DNA of 64,000 bases from G963667915 sp965197385 (GCA_965197385.1 CBDANA010000009.1:1054001-1118000); one strand, 5' to 3'; shown: positions 8,123 through 16,681, counted from the first letter of the stretch. Program-made: numbers and translations. Notes: generated from the sequence alone by a model not told the origin.

Positions 8123-10735
8123 ATGAACATCAAGACCTACACCCAGAAGGCCCAGGAAGCCTTTCTCGATGCCGAGCGGCGGGCGAACCGCGCGAAGCAC
8201 GCAGAACTGGAGCCGGAACACCTGCTGCTTGCGCTCCTCGAGCAGCCCGACGGCATCGTGCCCGCGCTGCTCGACAAGATGCAGGTCGACCCGAAGGCAC
8301 TGGGCGTGTCGCTCGAAGACCACCTGTCGCGGTTGGCTCAGGCCTACGGCGGCGATCAGCCGCACCTCGCCATACGTGCGCGTGACGCGGCCCAGCGCGC
8401 CGAGGATGAAGCAGCCAGGCTCAAGGACGAGTATGTGAGCACGGAGCATCTACTGATCGGGATTGCTGCGGCAGATGACCGCACGGCGGCCGCGCGTGTG
8501 CTCAGCGGCCACGGCGTCACGGTGGAGCGGATCCTCGATACGCTGACAGCGATTCGTGGCACGCAGCGCGTGACCGATCAGAATCCGGAAGACAAGTATC
8601 AAGCCCTTGAGCGGTACGGCCGCGATCTGACCGAACTGGCGCGCCAAGACCGTCTCGATCCGGTGATCGGTCGCGACGACGAAATTCGGCGGGTGATTCA
8701 GGTGCTCTCGCGCCGTACGAAGAACAATCCGGTGCTGATCGGCGAGCCGGGCGTCGGCAAGACAGCCATCGTCGAGGGGTTGGCGCAACGAATCGTCCGG
8801 GGCGACGTGCCCGAGGGACTCAAGGACAAACGCATCGTCGGCCTCGATATGAGCGCACTCATCGCGGGTGCGAAGTACCGCGGCGAGTTCGAGGATCGCC
8901 TGAAAGCCGTTCTCAAGGAAGTCACTGAGTCCGATGGCCGCATCGTCTTGTTCATCGACGAATTACACACCGTCGTGGGCGCGGGCGCGGCGGAGGGCGC
9001 GGTCGACGCGGCCAACATGCTGAAACCGATGCTCGCGCGCGGCGAACTGCACACGATCGGCGCCACTACGCTGGACGAGTATCGCAAGCATATAGAGAAG
9101 GACGCGGCGTTCGAGCGGCGGTTCCAGCCGGTCCGGGTCGGTGAACCCAGCGTGGAGGACACAATCAGCATCCTCCGCGGTCTGCGCGAGCGGTACGAGA
9201 TCCATCACGGGGTCAAGCTGAAGGACACCGGGCTGGTTGCGGCTGCCGTCCTCTCCCATCGCTACATTGCCGACCGCTTCCTGCCTGATAAGGCGATCGA
9301 CCTGGTGGACGAGGCGGCGTCGAAGCTTCGTACGGAAATTGACTCGATGCCGGCCGAGCTGGACGAAGGGCGACGCCGAATCATGCAACTGCAGATCGAG
9401 CGCGAGGCCCTCCGGAAGGAGCAGGACCTGGCATCGCGGGAGCGTCTGGGTCGTCTCGAGGGCGAACTGGACGCCCTGCAGTCGCAGAACAACGAGCTGC
9501 AGCAGCATTGGGAACAGGAAAAGGCGGCGATCCAGGCCGGTCGGCAACTCAAGGAGCGCCTCGAACAGATCAAGGCAGACATCGAGCGCGCGCAGCGCCA
9601 GGGCGACTACGCGAAGGCGTCAGAGCTGCAGTACGGTCGCGTGCCTGAGCTCGAAGCGCGCCTGAAGGCTGAGGCGGAAGCGCTCGGTACGCTTCAAGCC
9701 CGGACCCGAATGCTCCGGGAGGAAGTGGACGAGGACGACATTGCCGAGGTGCTGAGCCGCTGGACCCAAATTCCCGTGACCCGGATCGTCGAAGGCGAGG
9801 TGGAGAAGTTGATCGCGATGGAAGATCGCCTCCGGCAGCGGGTCGTCGGGCAGCAGGAGGCGATCACGGCGGTGGCCAACGCCGTTCGGCGAGCCAGAGC
9901 TGGTCTGCAAGACCCGGATCGTCCCCTGGGCAGCTTTGTGTTTCTCGGACCGACCGGCGTAGGCAAGACCGAGCTCGCCCGAGCGCTCGCCGAGTTTTTA
10001 TTTGACGACGAGCAGGCACTGATTCGAATCGACATGTCGGAGTACCAGGAACAGCACAGCGTCTCACGCCTGATCGGCGCGCCGCCGGGCTACATCGGCT
10101 ACGACGAGGCCGGACAGCTGACCGAGGCGGTCCGGCGCCGACCGTATGCCGTCATCCTGCTCGACGAGGTCGAAAAGGCGCACCCCGAGGTCCTCAACGT
10201 GCTGCTCCAGTTGCTGGATGACGGACGGCTCACTGACGCGAAGGGCCGGCACGTCGATTTCAGAAATGCGATCGTCATCATGACGTCGAATCTCGGCAGC
10301 CAGGACATCGCCGCCCATCCCCCCACCGACGATGGCAATCTCGATGCCGAGACCCGCGCCCGGGTGTCCGCGGCGCTCCGCGCCCACTTCCGGCCGGAGT
10401 TACTCAACCGCATCGACGATGTCATCTTCTTTCACGCCCTGGCGCGCAGTCACATGCGCGCCGTCATCGACATCCAGGTCTGGTACCTGGAGCGCCGTCT
10501 CGAGGCGCGGAAGCTCCACGTCACGCTCACGGACGCGTGCAAGGATCTGTTGATCGCGGAGGGCTACGACCCGATCTACGGCGCCAGGCCACTGAAGCGC
10601 ACGCTGCAGCGACGGGTTCTGGACCCGCTCGCGATGAACATCCTCGAGGGGACGTTTAACGAGGGGGATATCATCGTCGTCGATGCGGCCGACGGCGAGA
10701 TTCGCTTCGACCACACGGCCCCGGCGTCCGCCTAA
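8123..10735 (+). CDS. clpB: ATP-dependent disaggregase ClpB
   Basis: The 870-residue protein has the full ClpB order. These are an N-terminal Clp repeat domain (1-145), NBD1 with Walker A GEPGVGKT near 207, a long middle coiled-coil domain rich in Glu, Arg and Gln (about 400-525), and NBD2 with GPTGVGKT near 613. The C-terminal domain follows. The coiled coil separates it from ClpA/ClpC. ClpB dissolves cytoplasmic protein aggregates together with DnaK/DnaJ. It is the last gene of the hspR operon. Its TAA stop abuts the terminal inverted repeat of a MITE-like element at 10735-10896. Confidence 0.97.
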   Translation: MNIKTYTQKAQEAFLDAERRANRAKHAELEPEHLLLALLEQPDGIVPALLDKMQVDPKALGVSLEDHLSRLAQAYGGDQPHLAIRARDAAQRAEDEAARLKDEYVSTEHLLIGIAAADDRTAAARVLSGHGVTVERILDTLTAIRGTQRVTDQNPEDKYQALERYGRDLTELARQDRLDPVIGRDDEIRRVIQVLSRRTKNNPVLIGEPGVGKTAIVEGLAQRIVRGDVPEGLKDKRIVGLDMSALIAGAKYRGEFEDRLKAVLKEVTESDGRIVLFIDELHTVVGAGAAEGAVDAANMLKPMLARGELHTIGATTLDEYRKHIEKDAAFERRFQPVRVGEPSVEDTISILRGLRERYEIHHGVKLKDTGLVAAAVLSHRYIADRFLPDKAIDLVDEAASKLRTEIDSMPAELDEGRRRIMQLQIEREALRKEQDLASRERLGRLEGELDALQSQNNELQQHWEQEKAAIQAGRQLKERLEQIKADIERAQRQGDYAKASELQYGRVPELEARLKAEAEALGTLQARTRMLREEVDEDDIAEVLSRWTQIPVTRIVEGEVEKLIAMEDRLRQRVVGQQEAITAVANAVRRARAGLQDPDRPLGSFVFLGPTGVGKTELARALAEFLFDDEQALIRIDMSEYQEQHSVSRLIGAPPGYIGYDEAGQLTEAVRRRPYAVILLDEVEKAHPEVLNVLLQLLDDGRLTDAKGRHVDFRNAIVIMTSNLGSQDIAAHPPTDDGNLDAETRARVSAALRAHFRPELLNRIDDVIFFHALARSHMRAVIDIQVWYLERRLEARKLHVTLTDACKDLLIAEGYDPIYGARPLKRTLQRRVLDPLAMNILEGTFNEGDIIVVDAADGEIRFDHTAPASA

Positions 10736-10896
10736 GTGGTCCGTGTCATAAATACGGCCAGGCACCGAGGGCGTCGAGGCGCCCGCCCCGCAAGGCGAGA
10801 AGGGGGAGCATACCGGCACTATTCGACCGACGAGCAACGCCGTGGGGAGGGATGCATCGGCGGCCAAATGCGGCCGTATTTATGACACGGGCCACT
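10735..10896. repeat. MITE-like element, copy B (162 bp, 25-bp inverted repeats)
   Basis: AGTGG[T/C]CCGTGTCATAAATACGGCC occurs at 10735-10759 and, inverted, at 10872-10896 with a single mismatch. The interior shares two blocks with the repeat at 603-786: a 24-bp block at 10805-10828 (20 of 24 identical) and TGCATCGGCGGCCAAATGC at 10853-10871. There is no transposase inside, so movement would need a transposase in trans. It begins on the last base of the clpB stop codon. Confidence 0.8.
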
Positions 10897-10969
10897 AAGT
10901 CTCAGCGATCAGCGGCGAACGTCGCGCTGCATTCGTCGCGGGCGCCGCTCCGCCACGGGCTCTTAGGAA

Positions 10970-11179
10970 TCAGGCGTTCGGGTCGGTCGACTCCGAGGCT
11001 TTGAAGCCGATGCGCCAGTGGCTCTTGTCGCAGAACGGTTTCGTGGCGGAGGCTCCGCATCGGCACAACGCGAACGGACGGTCCTTCACGGGGTATACGC
11101 GGCCGGTCGAGTCGATGAGGCTCACGTCGTCGCCGTCGACACGATAGGGGCCGTTTTCGCGGACTTTGATCGTCACCAC
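10970..11179 (-). CDS. CDGSH iron-sulfur domain protein
   Basis: This 69-residue protein carries a single CDGSH-type motif, CRCGASATKPFCDKSH, whose three Cys and one His hold a redox-active [2Fe-2S] cluster. The N-terminal half is a small beta fold. Such proteins are soluble in bacteria and have poorly defined roles in iron or redox handling. The GTG start at 11179 lies six bases past the rho stop codon, so it is probably translated from the rho transcript. The rho stop and this start both fall in a sequence resembling the end of the MITE-like repeat. Confidence 0.88.
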   Translation of the reverse strand: MVTIKVRENGPYRVDGDDVSLIDSTGRVYPVKDRPFALCRCGASATKPFCDKSHWRIGFKASESTDPNA

Positions 11180-11185
11180 GAGCTG

Positions 11186-12562
11186 CTACCCCATTTTCTG
11201 CATCGCCGAAAGGAACTCGACGTTGGACTTCGTCTTCTTCATCTTGTCGAGCAGTAACTCCATTGCCTCGACAGGCGACAGCGGTGTCAGGACTTTCCTG
11301 AGCACCCACACCCGGTTCAGGTCGTCCTTGTTCAGCAGCAGTTCTTCCTTGCGGGTGCCGCTCTTCTGAATGTCGATCGCCGGGAACACGCGCTTGTCCA
11401 CGAGCTTCCGATCCAGATGGATTTCCATGTTGCCAGTGCCCTTGAACTCCTCGAAGATGACGTCGTCCATTCGGGAGCCGGTATCCACCAGCGCGGTCGC
11501 CATGATCGTCAGCGAGCCGCCCTCTTCGATGTTTCGGGCCGCGCCAAAGAACCGCTTTGGCTTCTGGAGCGCGTTCGAGTCCAGGCCGCCTGAGAGCACC
11601 TTCCCGGACGGTGGAATCACCGTGTTGTAGGCCCGGGCCAGACGCGTGACGGAATCGAGCAAGATCACCACGTCCTTCTTGTGTTCGACGAGGCGCTTGG
11701 CCTTCTCGATGACCATTTCCGCGACCTGCACGTGCCGCTGAGCGGGCTCATCAAATGTCGACGAAATCACCTCCCCATCGACCGAGCGCTGCATGTCGGT
11801 CACTTCCTCCGGACGCTCGTCGATGAGCAGCACGATCAGGTAGATCTCGGGGTGATTCGCGGCCACCGACTGCGCGATGCTCTGCAGCAGCATGGTCTTC
11901 CCCGTGCGCGGCGCCGCCACGATCAAGCCGCGCTGCCCTTTCCCGATTGGCGTCATTAAGTCCATCACGCGCGCCGAGAGGTTGTCGCCAACAGTTTCGA
12001 GCTTGATTTGCTCCAACGGATACAGCGGCGTCAAGTTCTCGAAGAACAGCTTGTCCCGCGCTTGTTCGGGCGCCTCGAAGTTGACCGCCTCAACCTTGAT
12101 CAGGGCGAAATACCGCTCCCCTTCCTTGGGTGGCCGAATCTGGCCCGACACGGTGTCCCCGGTCTGCAGATCGAACTTGCGAATCTGCGACGGCGAGACG
12201 TAGATGTCGTCTGGGCCTGGGAGGTAGTTGTAGTCCGGGGCGCGCAGGAAGCCGAAGCCGTCCGGGAGCACCTCCAGGACACCTTCCGAAAAGATGAACC
12301 CGCTCTGTTCGGTTTGCGCTTTCAAGATCTGGAAGATCAGATCCTGCTTGCGCATCCCGGTCGCGCCCGCGACATTCAAATCCTTCGCGACCTGGGTGAG
12401 CTTCTGGATACTCATCTCCTTCAGCTCACCGATGTTCAAGCTGTTGCCCTGTCTACTGCTCTTGCGTGGCGAGCTCTCGGGAGCCTCGACTGCCGTGGCA
12501 GTGGTCGCCGTCTCCGGATCTGCGGATGCACGCGCGGAGGAGCGCTTATTGTGTGTTTCCAT
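11186..12562 (-). CDS. rho: Transcription termination factor Rho
   Basis: The 458-residue protein has a Rho N-terminal domain (LKEMSIQKLTQVAKDLNV), an RNA-binding cold-shock-like domain (EGVLEVLPDGFGFLRAPDYN) and a RecA-like ATPase. The ATPase has Walker A in APRTGKTMLLQSIA and the Q/R loops (RHVQVAEM, SGGLDSNALQKPKRFFGAAR). Rho is a hexameric RNA helicase that ends transcription. The N-terminal 40 residues are low-complexity Ala/Ser/Thr. A strong promoter lies at 12666-12694, about 100 bases upstream, leaving a leader in which Rho autoregulation would be possible but is not shown. Confidence 0.97.
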   Translation of the reverse strand: METHNKRSSARASADPETATTATAVEAPESSPRKSSRQGNSLNIGELKEMSIQKLTQVAKDLNVAGATGMRKQDLIFQILKAQTEQSGFIFSEGVLEVLPDGFGFLRAPDYNYLPGPDDIYVSPSQIRKFDLQTGDTVSGQIRPPKEGERYFALIKVEAVNFEAPEQARDKLFFENLTPLYPLEQIKLETVGDNLSARVMDLMTPIGKGQRGLIVAAPRTGKTMLLQSIAQSVAANHPEIYLIVLLIDERPEEVTDMQRSVDGEVISSTFDEPAQRHVQVAEMVIEKAKRLVEHKKDVVILLDSVTRLARAYNTVIPPSGKVLSGGLDSNALQKPKRFFGAARNIEEGGSLTIMATALVDTGSRMDDVIFEEFKGTGNMEIHLDRKLVDKRVFPAIDIQKSGTRKEELLLNKDDLNRVWVLRKVLTPLSPVEAMELLLDKMKKTKSNVEFLSAMQKMG

Positions 12563-12665
12563 AGAACAGCTAGCCGTGAGTCGAAGTTGTGGTTGTGGGC
12601 TGTGAAGGGGCGGGAGCCCCGTGGGTTATTTCTTCGCAGCCTGGACAGGAGCCAAGCGCCAAGCG

Positions 12666-12694
12666 AGTATACGAGAGCGGCCCGCGCGTGTCAA
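12666..12694 (-). promoter_or_regulatory. sigma70 promoter of rho
   Basis: On the minus strand TTGACA (12694-12689) and TATACT (12671-12666) are separated by exactly 17 bp. Transcription would start near 12659, giving a leader of about 97 nt before the rho ATG at 12562. Confidence 0.85.
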
Positions 12695-12724
12695 CTTCCA
12701 ACTGCGGCGAGCCGAACCGGCGGC

Positions 12725-12875
12725 GAGCAGCCCCTGGTGAACGTCCACCGTGGTACCGAGACCCCGCTGAATCGCAGCCGCGGGTCGGCCTGCAGCCAGC
12801 CGCCTGGCAGTCTAGCGACCCGTGGTGAAAGTCCAGCGTGGCACCGAGAGCGCGCTGAACCAAGGCCGCGGTCGC
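12725..12875 (+). repeat. Two tandem half-copies of the MITE-like repeat (copy D)
   Basis: Two successive left halves occur at 12725-12790 and 12813-12875. Each runs from a GAGCAGCCC- or TAGCGACCC-type end through GTGGTGAAAGTCCAGCGTGG and CACCGAG to a GCCGCGG block. Both match the minus strand of 728-786. The right halves are missing. The IS5 element starts ten bases after the second. Confidence 0.65.
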
Positions 12876-12885
12876 CCTGCGCTAG

Positions 12886-14180
12886 CAGGCTGCTGAAGAA
12901 CCCGGGCATCGGGCTGTTTTCTTAAGCATCATGCGGGTGACGACCGCCCGACGACCGTGCGCACGGGTGTGCGCTGACCCCGATGAGGGGGCCGGCGACA
13001 CGCGCGGCCGGCGAGCAGGGACACGTCGCCTCCAGATTCCGCAGGCGGACCAAGTTATAGGCCGTGGCGGCGAAAGTGAGCTGCCACTCGACGAGTGGGA
13101 CGCCGCGAGGCCGGAGCTTGCGCAAACCACCGACGGTCTGCCTCCACCCAAAGACCTGTTCCACGAGTTTTCGTTTCCGCTGACTCACGTGAGAACCCGC
13201 ATGCCGGGTGGGCCGACCATCAATCGCCCGCCAGCGGACCTTCTGCGCCACGTGGGGCGTGACGTCCCGGACGCGGACATCGGCGACGAAGCTCGCCACA
13301 TCGTAGCCCTTGTCTGCTCCGACCGTGCTGCCCGGCGGCGCGCTGGCCTCCAGCAACAGTGCCGCCGCCTCGCGTTCGGCGGTCCCCGTCGCGTGGGTCG
13401 CACAGACGTTGGCGACGAGCCCCTGCCGATTATCCAACAGCACGTGGCCCAGAGACGCCAGCTTCGCCTCCTTCCCTTGGCCCTTCCGATGCAGCATCGC
13501 CGCCGGATCAGTCGTCGACTGGTGCGTGTCGTTGCGCCGCCGCTCGCCGTGGAAGTCGACCGTGGGATTCCCGGGGTCATCGGGGGGCGCGCGCGGCGCG
13601 GCGTCCCGGCATCGGAAGCTCTTCAGGCTGGCCCAGGCTTCCAACTGCGTCCCGTCCACCGTGAAATGCTCGTCCGAGAGCAGACCGGCCGCCCGGGCGT
13701 GGGCCTGGACCGCATCAACGAAGGCGGCCGCGCCATCCCCCGCCAGCAGCCGGTCACGATTCTTGGTAAACGTCGTGGGATGCCAGACCGGGTCGTCCAT
13801 ATGCAAGCCGACGAACCAGCGGAACAGCAGGTTGTCGTTGAGCTCTTCCAGCAGCAGCCGTTCGCTCCGGATCGTGTACAGCACCTGCAGCAACAGGGCC
13901 CGCAACAATGGCTCAGGCGGGATCGACGGACGTCCCGTCTTGGCGTACAGGCCGGCGAACCTGCGCGACATCGTCTTCAGCGCGTGATCCGTCAGCGCGC
14001 GGACCGCGCGGAGCGGAGGATCGGCCGGCACGCGCTGTTCCGGCGACCGGTAACTGAACATGTGAGGGGGCTGCTCATCGTGTCCGCGCATGAGGTGGCT
14101 CCCTTCAGCAATATTGGGAGCATGGGAGTACGCCGGGATCGATCTGTCGATCCCATTCCATGGATTTTTTCAGCAGCCTG
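12886..14180 (-). mobile_element. IS5-family insertion sequence, copy 1, intact (1295 bp)
   Basis: The ends CAGGCTGCTGAAGAA (12886) and TTTTTTCAGCAGCCTG (to 14180) form an inverted repeat. CTAG flanks both ends (12882-12885 and 14181-14184), which fits the YTAR target duplication of the IS5 subgroup, although CTAG could instead belong to the ends. It holds one complete transposase gene. A nearly identical second copy lies at 45603-46860. The right flank is an N-terminally truncated PadR gene. Confidence 0.88.
12922..14091 (-). CDS. IS5-family DDE transposase
   Basis: The 389-residue frame is complete. It has an N-terminal DUF772-type domain (MSRRFAGLYAKTGRPSIPPE, then LLLQVLYTIRSERLLLEELN). 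The DDE catalytic core has Asp in FTVDGTQLEAW, Asp in VGADKGYDVASF and Glu in KRKLVEQVFGWRQ. The start at 14091 is preceded by GAAGGGAG. It is likely able to move both this element and the internally deleted copy at 45603-46860. Confidence 0.92.
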   Translation of the reverse strand: MRGHDEQPPHMFSYRSPEQRVPADPPLRAVRALTDHALKTMSRRFAGLYAKTGRPSIPPEPLLRALLLQVLYTIRSERLLLEELNDNLLFRWFVGLHMDDPVWHPTTFTKNRDRLLAGDGAAAFVDAVQAHARAAGLLSDEHFTVDGTQLEAWASLKSFRCRDAAPRAPPDDPGNPTVDFHGERRRNDTHQSTTDPAAMLHRKGQGKEAKLASLGHVLLDNRQGLVANVCATHATGTAEREAAALLLEASAPPGSTVGADKGYDVASFVADVRVRDVTPHVAQKVRWRAIDGRPTRHAGSHVSQRKRKLVEQVFGWRQTVGGLRKLRPRGVPLVEWQLTFAATAYNLVRLRNLEATCPCSPAARVAGPLIGVSAHPCARSSGGRHPHDA

Positions 14181-14184
14181 CTAG

Positions 14185-14245
14185 GCAAGCAGATCGAGAT
14201 CCGGTCACACGGGGCGCTCAAGTTCCATATCGCCTCGCTCTACCC
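14185..14245 (+). pseudogene. PadR-family regulator, middle fragment left of the IS3 element
   Basis: The frame reads GKQIEIRSHGALKFHIASLYP, the second helix and wing entry of a PadR winged helix. It joins in frame to TLYRLEKRGW at 17074, on the far side of the IS3 element. The N-terminal 30 or so residues are missing, apparently lost when the IS5 element arrived on the left. Confidence 0.8.
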
Positions 14246-14275
14246 TGACCCGCCCCCCAGGGTTGAGCCAGTTCT

Positions 14276-14609
14276 TATGAGAGAGCTGGGCTCATGATCA
14301 GGCCGCTCAGGGGCGCTGGGCTGAGGGCTGCCGGGGCCGGTGGCCGAGAGCCCAGCGCACGGTGGGGCCGCACCGTGTTGTCCTCGCGCCGCCATCGTTC
14401 GATCAAGATCTTGGCTTCCGTCAACGTGTAGAAGATCTCGCGGTCGAGCAGTTCGTCGCGCAGTTGCCCGTTGAACGATTCCACGTAGCCGTTCTCCCAG
14501 GGACTCCCCGGCTCGATGAACAGCGTCTGCACCTGATGAACAGCGTCTGCACCTGCAGGGCGTCCAGCCACAGCCGGATGCGCGTGGCCGTAAACTCCGG
14601 GCCGTTGTC
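14276..14609 (-). pseudogene. IS3 orfB transposase, C-terminal half
   Basis: The minus strand reads DNGPEFTATRIRLWLDALQ from the IS110 boundary. After a 20-bp duplication it continues with FIEPGSPWENGYVESFNGQL and ERWRREDNTVRPHRALGSR. These carry the second Asp and the Glu of the DDE triad. The first half of the same gene lies at 16178-16681, on the other side of the IS110 element. Confidence 0.85.
14515..14554. repeat. 20-bp tandem duplication inside IS3 orfB
   Basis: GATGAACAGCGTCTGCACCT occurs twice back to back (14515-14534 and 14535-14554). The extra 20 bp shift the reading frame of the IS3 transposase between its QVQTLFI and IEPGSPWENG segments. Confidence 0.9.
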
Positions 14610-14693
14610 CAGGATATGGAGATGACAGGAAGGGCGCCCTCACCCCATCTCTGCATAGTCTCCGTGCAATCACGACAACGCAGGGAGGCCAGC

Positions 14694-15950
14694 ATGAGAC
14701 AGGATGAGAGGCACCACACGTTGGACGACATCTTCGTGGGCATCGATCTGGCGACCCGTCAGCACCAGGTGGTCGTCCTCGATGGGCAGGGACACCGCCT
14801 CACGAGCTTCAAGGTTTCGCATTCTCGAGAGGGGCTGCGCGAGCTCGTGGAGCGCTGCTCGGCCCGTCGAGTCGGCCGGGGACGAGGTACGGTGCACTTC
14901 GCGTTCGAGGCCACCGGACACGTGTGGGAGGCGGTTGGTGCATTCTTTGAGCAGCGCGCGCTTCGGTATCACGTCGTCAATCCGCTCGCGACCTTCCGGG
15001 TGCGCGAGGCTCGGCAGATGGGATGCGACAAGCGAGACCTGACCGACGCAGAGCAGATCGCGCAGCTGCTGCGCACGGGGGTCGTGACCAAGTGCCAGCT
15101 CTTGCCCGCTCGATACATGCAACTGCGGCGAGCCTGGGGCGAGTATCAGCGTCTACGCTGCGAGCGCGCCCGCCTCAAGACCCTGCTCGTGCATCAGCTC
15201 TACGGCGTGTTTCCGGAAATCGTCGGCGAGTGGAAAACCGTCACGGCGCCTGGGTGCCTCGCGGTGCTGCGGGCGGGCTTGCCCCCGCAGGACATCGCGA
15301 TGCTGACGAAGCCGGCCTTCATCCGAGTCGTGCAAGAGCACCGGCGGGGACGGCGGATGTGGCGCTTCAAGATTGAGCAAGTCTGGGAGAAGGCCGGGAG
15401 GACGGTGGCGGCGCTCCATGGGCATGAGGCCGCCATGCGTGAAGTGACTCGGCTGGTCGAGCGTCTCGACTTCGTCGGCGACCAACTCGATCGCGTCGCG
15501 GGCGAGCTCCAGACCGACCTCGAGGGGTTTGAGGAGCCGACGTATCTCGCGCCGTTGCCGGGGATCGGGTGGGTCACGATCGCCGGGCTACTCGCCGAGA
15601 TCGGCCCCTTTCACCGATTCCGGCACGGCCGGCAGTTAGTGAAGCTCGCCGGCCGGCAGCCGTCGAGACGGGAAAGCGGCCAGCACGCGGGCCGCACACC
15701 GATCAGCAAGCGCGGCCGGGCGCAGCTGCGCGCCGTGGTCTACATGGCCACGCTGTCGTCCCTACGCCATACCCGGCGCCTGAGAGCCCACTACGAGCGC
15801 CTCACGCAGCGCGTCACGCGGCCCCTGCCCCCCATGCAAGCGATCGGGGCCTGCATGACCAAGCTGCTGCACTACGCGTTCGCCGTCGTCCACAACCAAA
15901 CGGCGTTCGACGTCAACCACGTGTGGAGGGATGATCCGATCGCCGCCTAG
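14694..15950 (+). CDS. IS110-family DEDD transposase/recombinase
   Basis: The 418-residue protein has the two halves of the family. The N-terminal RuvC-like DEDD domain contains FVGIDLATRQHQVVVLDGQG, FAFEATGHVW and CDKRDLTDAEQIAQL. The C-terminal transposase_20 domain contains LAPLPGIGWVTIAGLLAEIG, KLAGRQPSRRESGQ and SKRGRAQLRAVVYMA, with the conserved Ser used for strand attachment in this region. A coiled coil links them. The ATG at 14694 is preceded by GGGAGG. These enzymes use a structured RNA from the element's own non-coding end to choose donor and target. The frame is intact, so the element may be active. Confidence 0.94.
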   Translation: MRQDERHHTLDDIFVGIDLATRQHQVVVLDGQGHRLTSFKVSHSREGLRELVERCSARRVGRGRGTVHFAFEATGHVWEAVGAFFEQRALRYHVVNPLATFRVREARQMGCDKRDLTDAEQIAQLLRTGVVTKCQLLPARYMQLRRAWGEYQRLRCERARLKTLLVHQLYGVFPEIVGEWKTVTAPGCLAVLRAGLPPQDIAMLTKPAFIRVVQEHRRGRRMWRFKIEQVWEKAGRTVAALHGHEAAMREVTRLVERLDFVGDQLDRVAGELQTDLEGFEEPTYLAPLPGIGWVTIAGLLAEIGPFHRFRHGRQLVKLAGRQPSRRESGQHAGRTPISKRGRAQLRAVVYMATLSSLRHTRRLRAHYERLTQRVTRPLPPMQAIGACMTKLLHYAFAVVHNQTAFDVNHVWRDDPIAA

Positions 15951-16177
15951 AGACCTGAGGCTCCGGCTCCGGCCGGAGAGGAGGCCATGCCGACCGTTGT
16001 CCTGAGCCCTTCGAGTCGAAGACAGCTCGACGCCCGTCCGCCAGGCACCCTCCGCTCCTCGGGTATGAGTCCGGATGACGCACGATGGGCCGGCTCCAGC
16101 GAGCCCGTGCCCGTATCTGTCCCTCGATTGGACAGCCCAACGGCGCCGAGAGCCTTGACAACTTGGTCATAGCACGC
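15951..16177 (+). ncRNA. Candidate bridge/seek RNA region of the IS110 element
   Basis: This 227-bp segment after the transposase is predicted to form hairpins (CTCCGGCCGGAG at about 15966; CTTCGAGTCGAAG at about 16009; a stem between GCACG near 16081 and CGTGC near 16109). CCGTTGTCC at 15994-16002 is identical to the left side of the insertion site (14602-14610). CCTCCGCTCC at 16049-16058 differs at one base from the complement of the right side (16178-16187). That is the order and polarity of left and right target guides in IS110 bridge RNAs. RNA ends are unknown. Confidence 0.6.
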
Positions 16178-16681
16178 GGAGCGCAGGTGCGCCGGGACGC
16201 CGTGGGTGACGAACAGCTCCGCCAACGTCTCGAGCACCTCGGGCGACCGCACCCGCCGGGCGACCACAATCGCCAAACATTCCCGCGAATACTCCTCGAC
16301 GACGGTCAGGATCTTCAGCGGTCGCCCGTCGGGCGTCCGCGCCGTCAGCAAGTCATACGCCCACACGTGGAGGCGATACGCGGGCCGGCAACGCACACAC
16401 GACCCGTCGGTGAGCCACAACCGGCCCCGGTTGGGCTGTTTCTTGGGGACTTTCAGCCCTTCCCGCCGCCACCGCCGTTCGACCCGTTTGGGATTCACCG
16501 GCCACCCCTCCCCCCGCCACAGCCCCGTGATCCGCCGATACCCATCCCGCCCATACGCGGTCGCCAACGCGATGATCCGTTCCACCACCCGCGGCTCAGC
16601 ATCCGGCACCCGCGCCCGATGCCGGTGCGTGGACCGCGCCGGGCCCAGCCCGCGACAGGCCCGCCGCTCGGAGACGGCCAC
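16178..16681 (-). pseudogene. IS3 orfB transposase, N-terminal half
   Basis: The frame carries YGRDGYRRITGLWRGEGW, then RRWRREGLKVPKKQPNRGRL. It continues with HVWAYDLLTARTPDGRPLK, which holds the first catalytic Asp, and ends in LAELFVTHGVPAHLRS at the IS110 boundary. The protein continues at 14609. The real start of orfB is probably a little upstream or by frameshift from orfA. Confidence 0.85.

Larger units (their letters stand above)
12563..12885. other. Gene-less region: rho leader, rho promoter, repeat fragments
   Basis: From the rho start this stretch holds a leader of about 100 bases, the rho promoter at 12666-12694, and two tandem half-copies of the MITE-like repeat (12725-12790 and 12813-12875). 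It ends at the left end of an IS5 element. No gene was found. Confidence 0.7.
14610..16177 (+). mobile_element. IS110-family element (IS1111-like layout), inserted in IS3 orfB
   Basis: Removing 14610-16177 joins CTGCGCTCC to GACAACGGCCC on the minus strand and restores the conserved HLRSDNGPEF of IS3 transposases, so both boundaries are fixed to about one base. The element is 1568 bp. It has 84 bp before the transposase gene and 227 bp after it, and no terminal inverted repeats or clear target duplication, as expected for IS110. The longer non-coding part is downstream of the gene, the IS1111-type arrangement. Confidence 0.88.

Noticed and set aside
12931..14184. Long open frames antisense to the IS5, DUF5916 and MacA-like genes
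   Set aside because: High GC keeps antisense frames open. The sense frames have complete family motifs and ribosome-binding sites.
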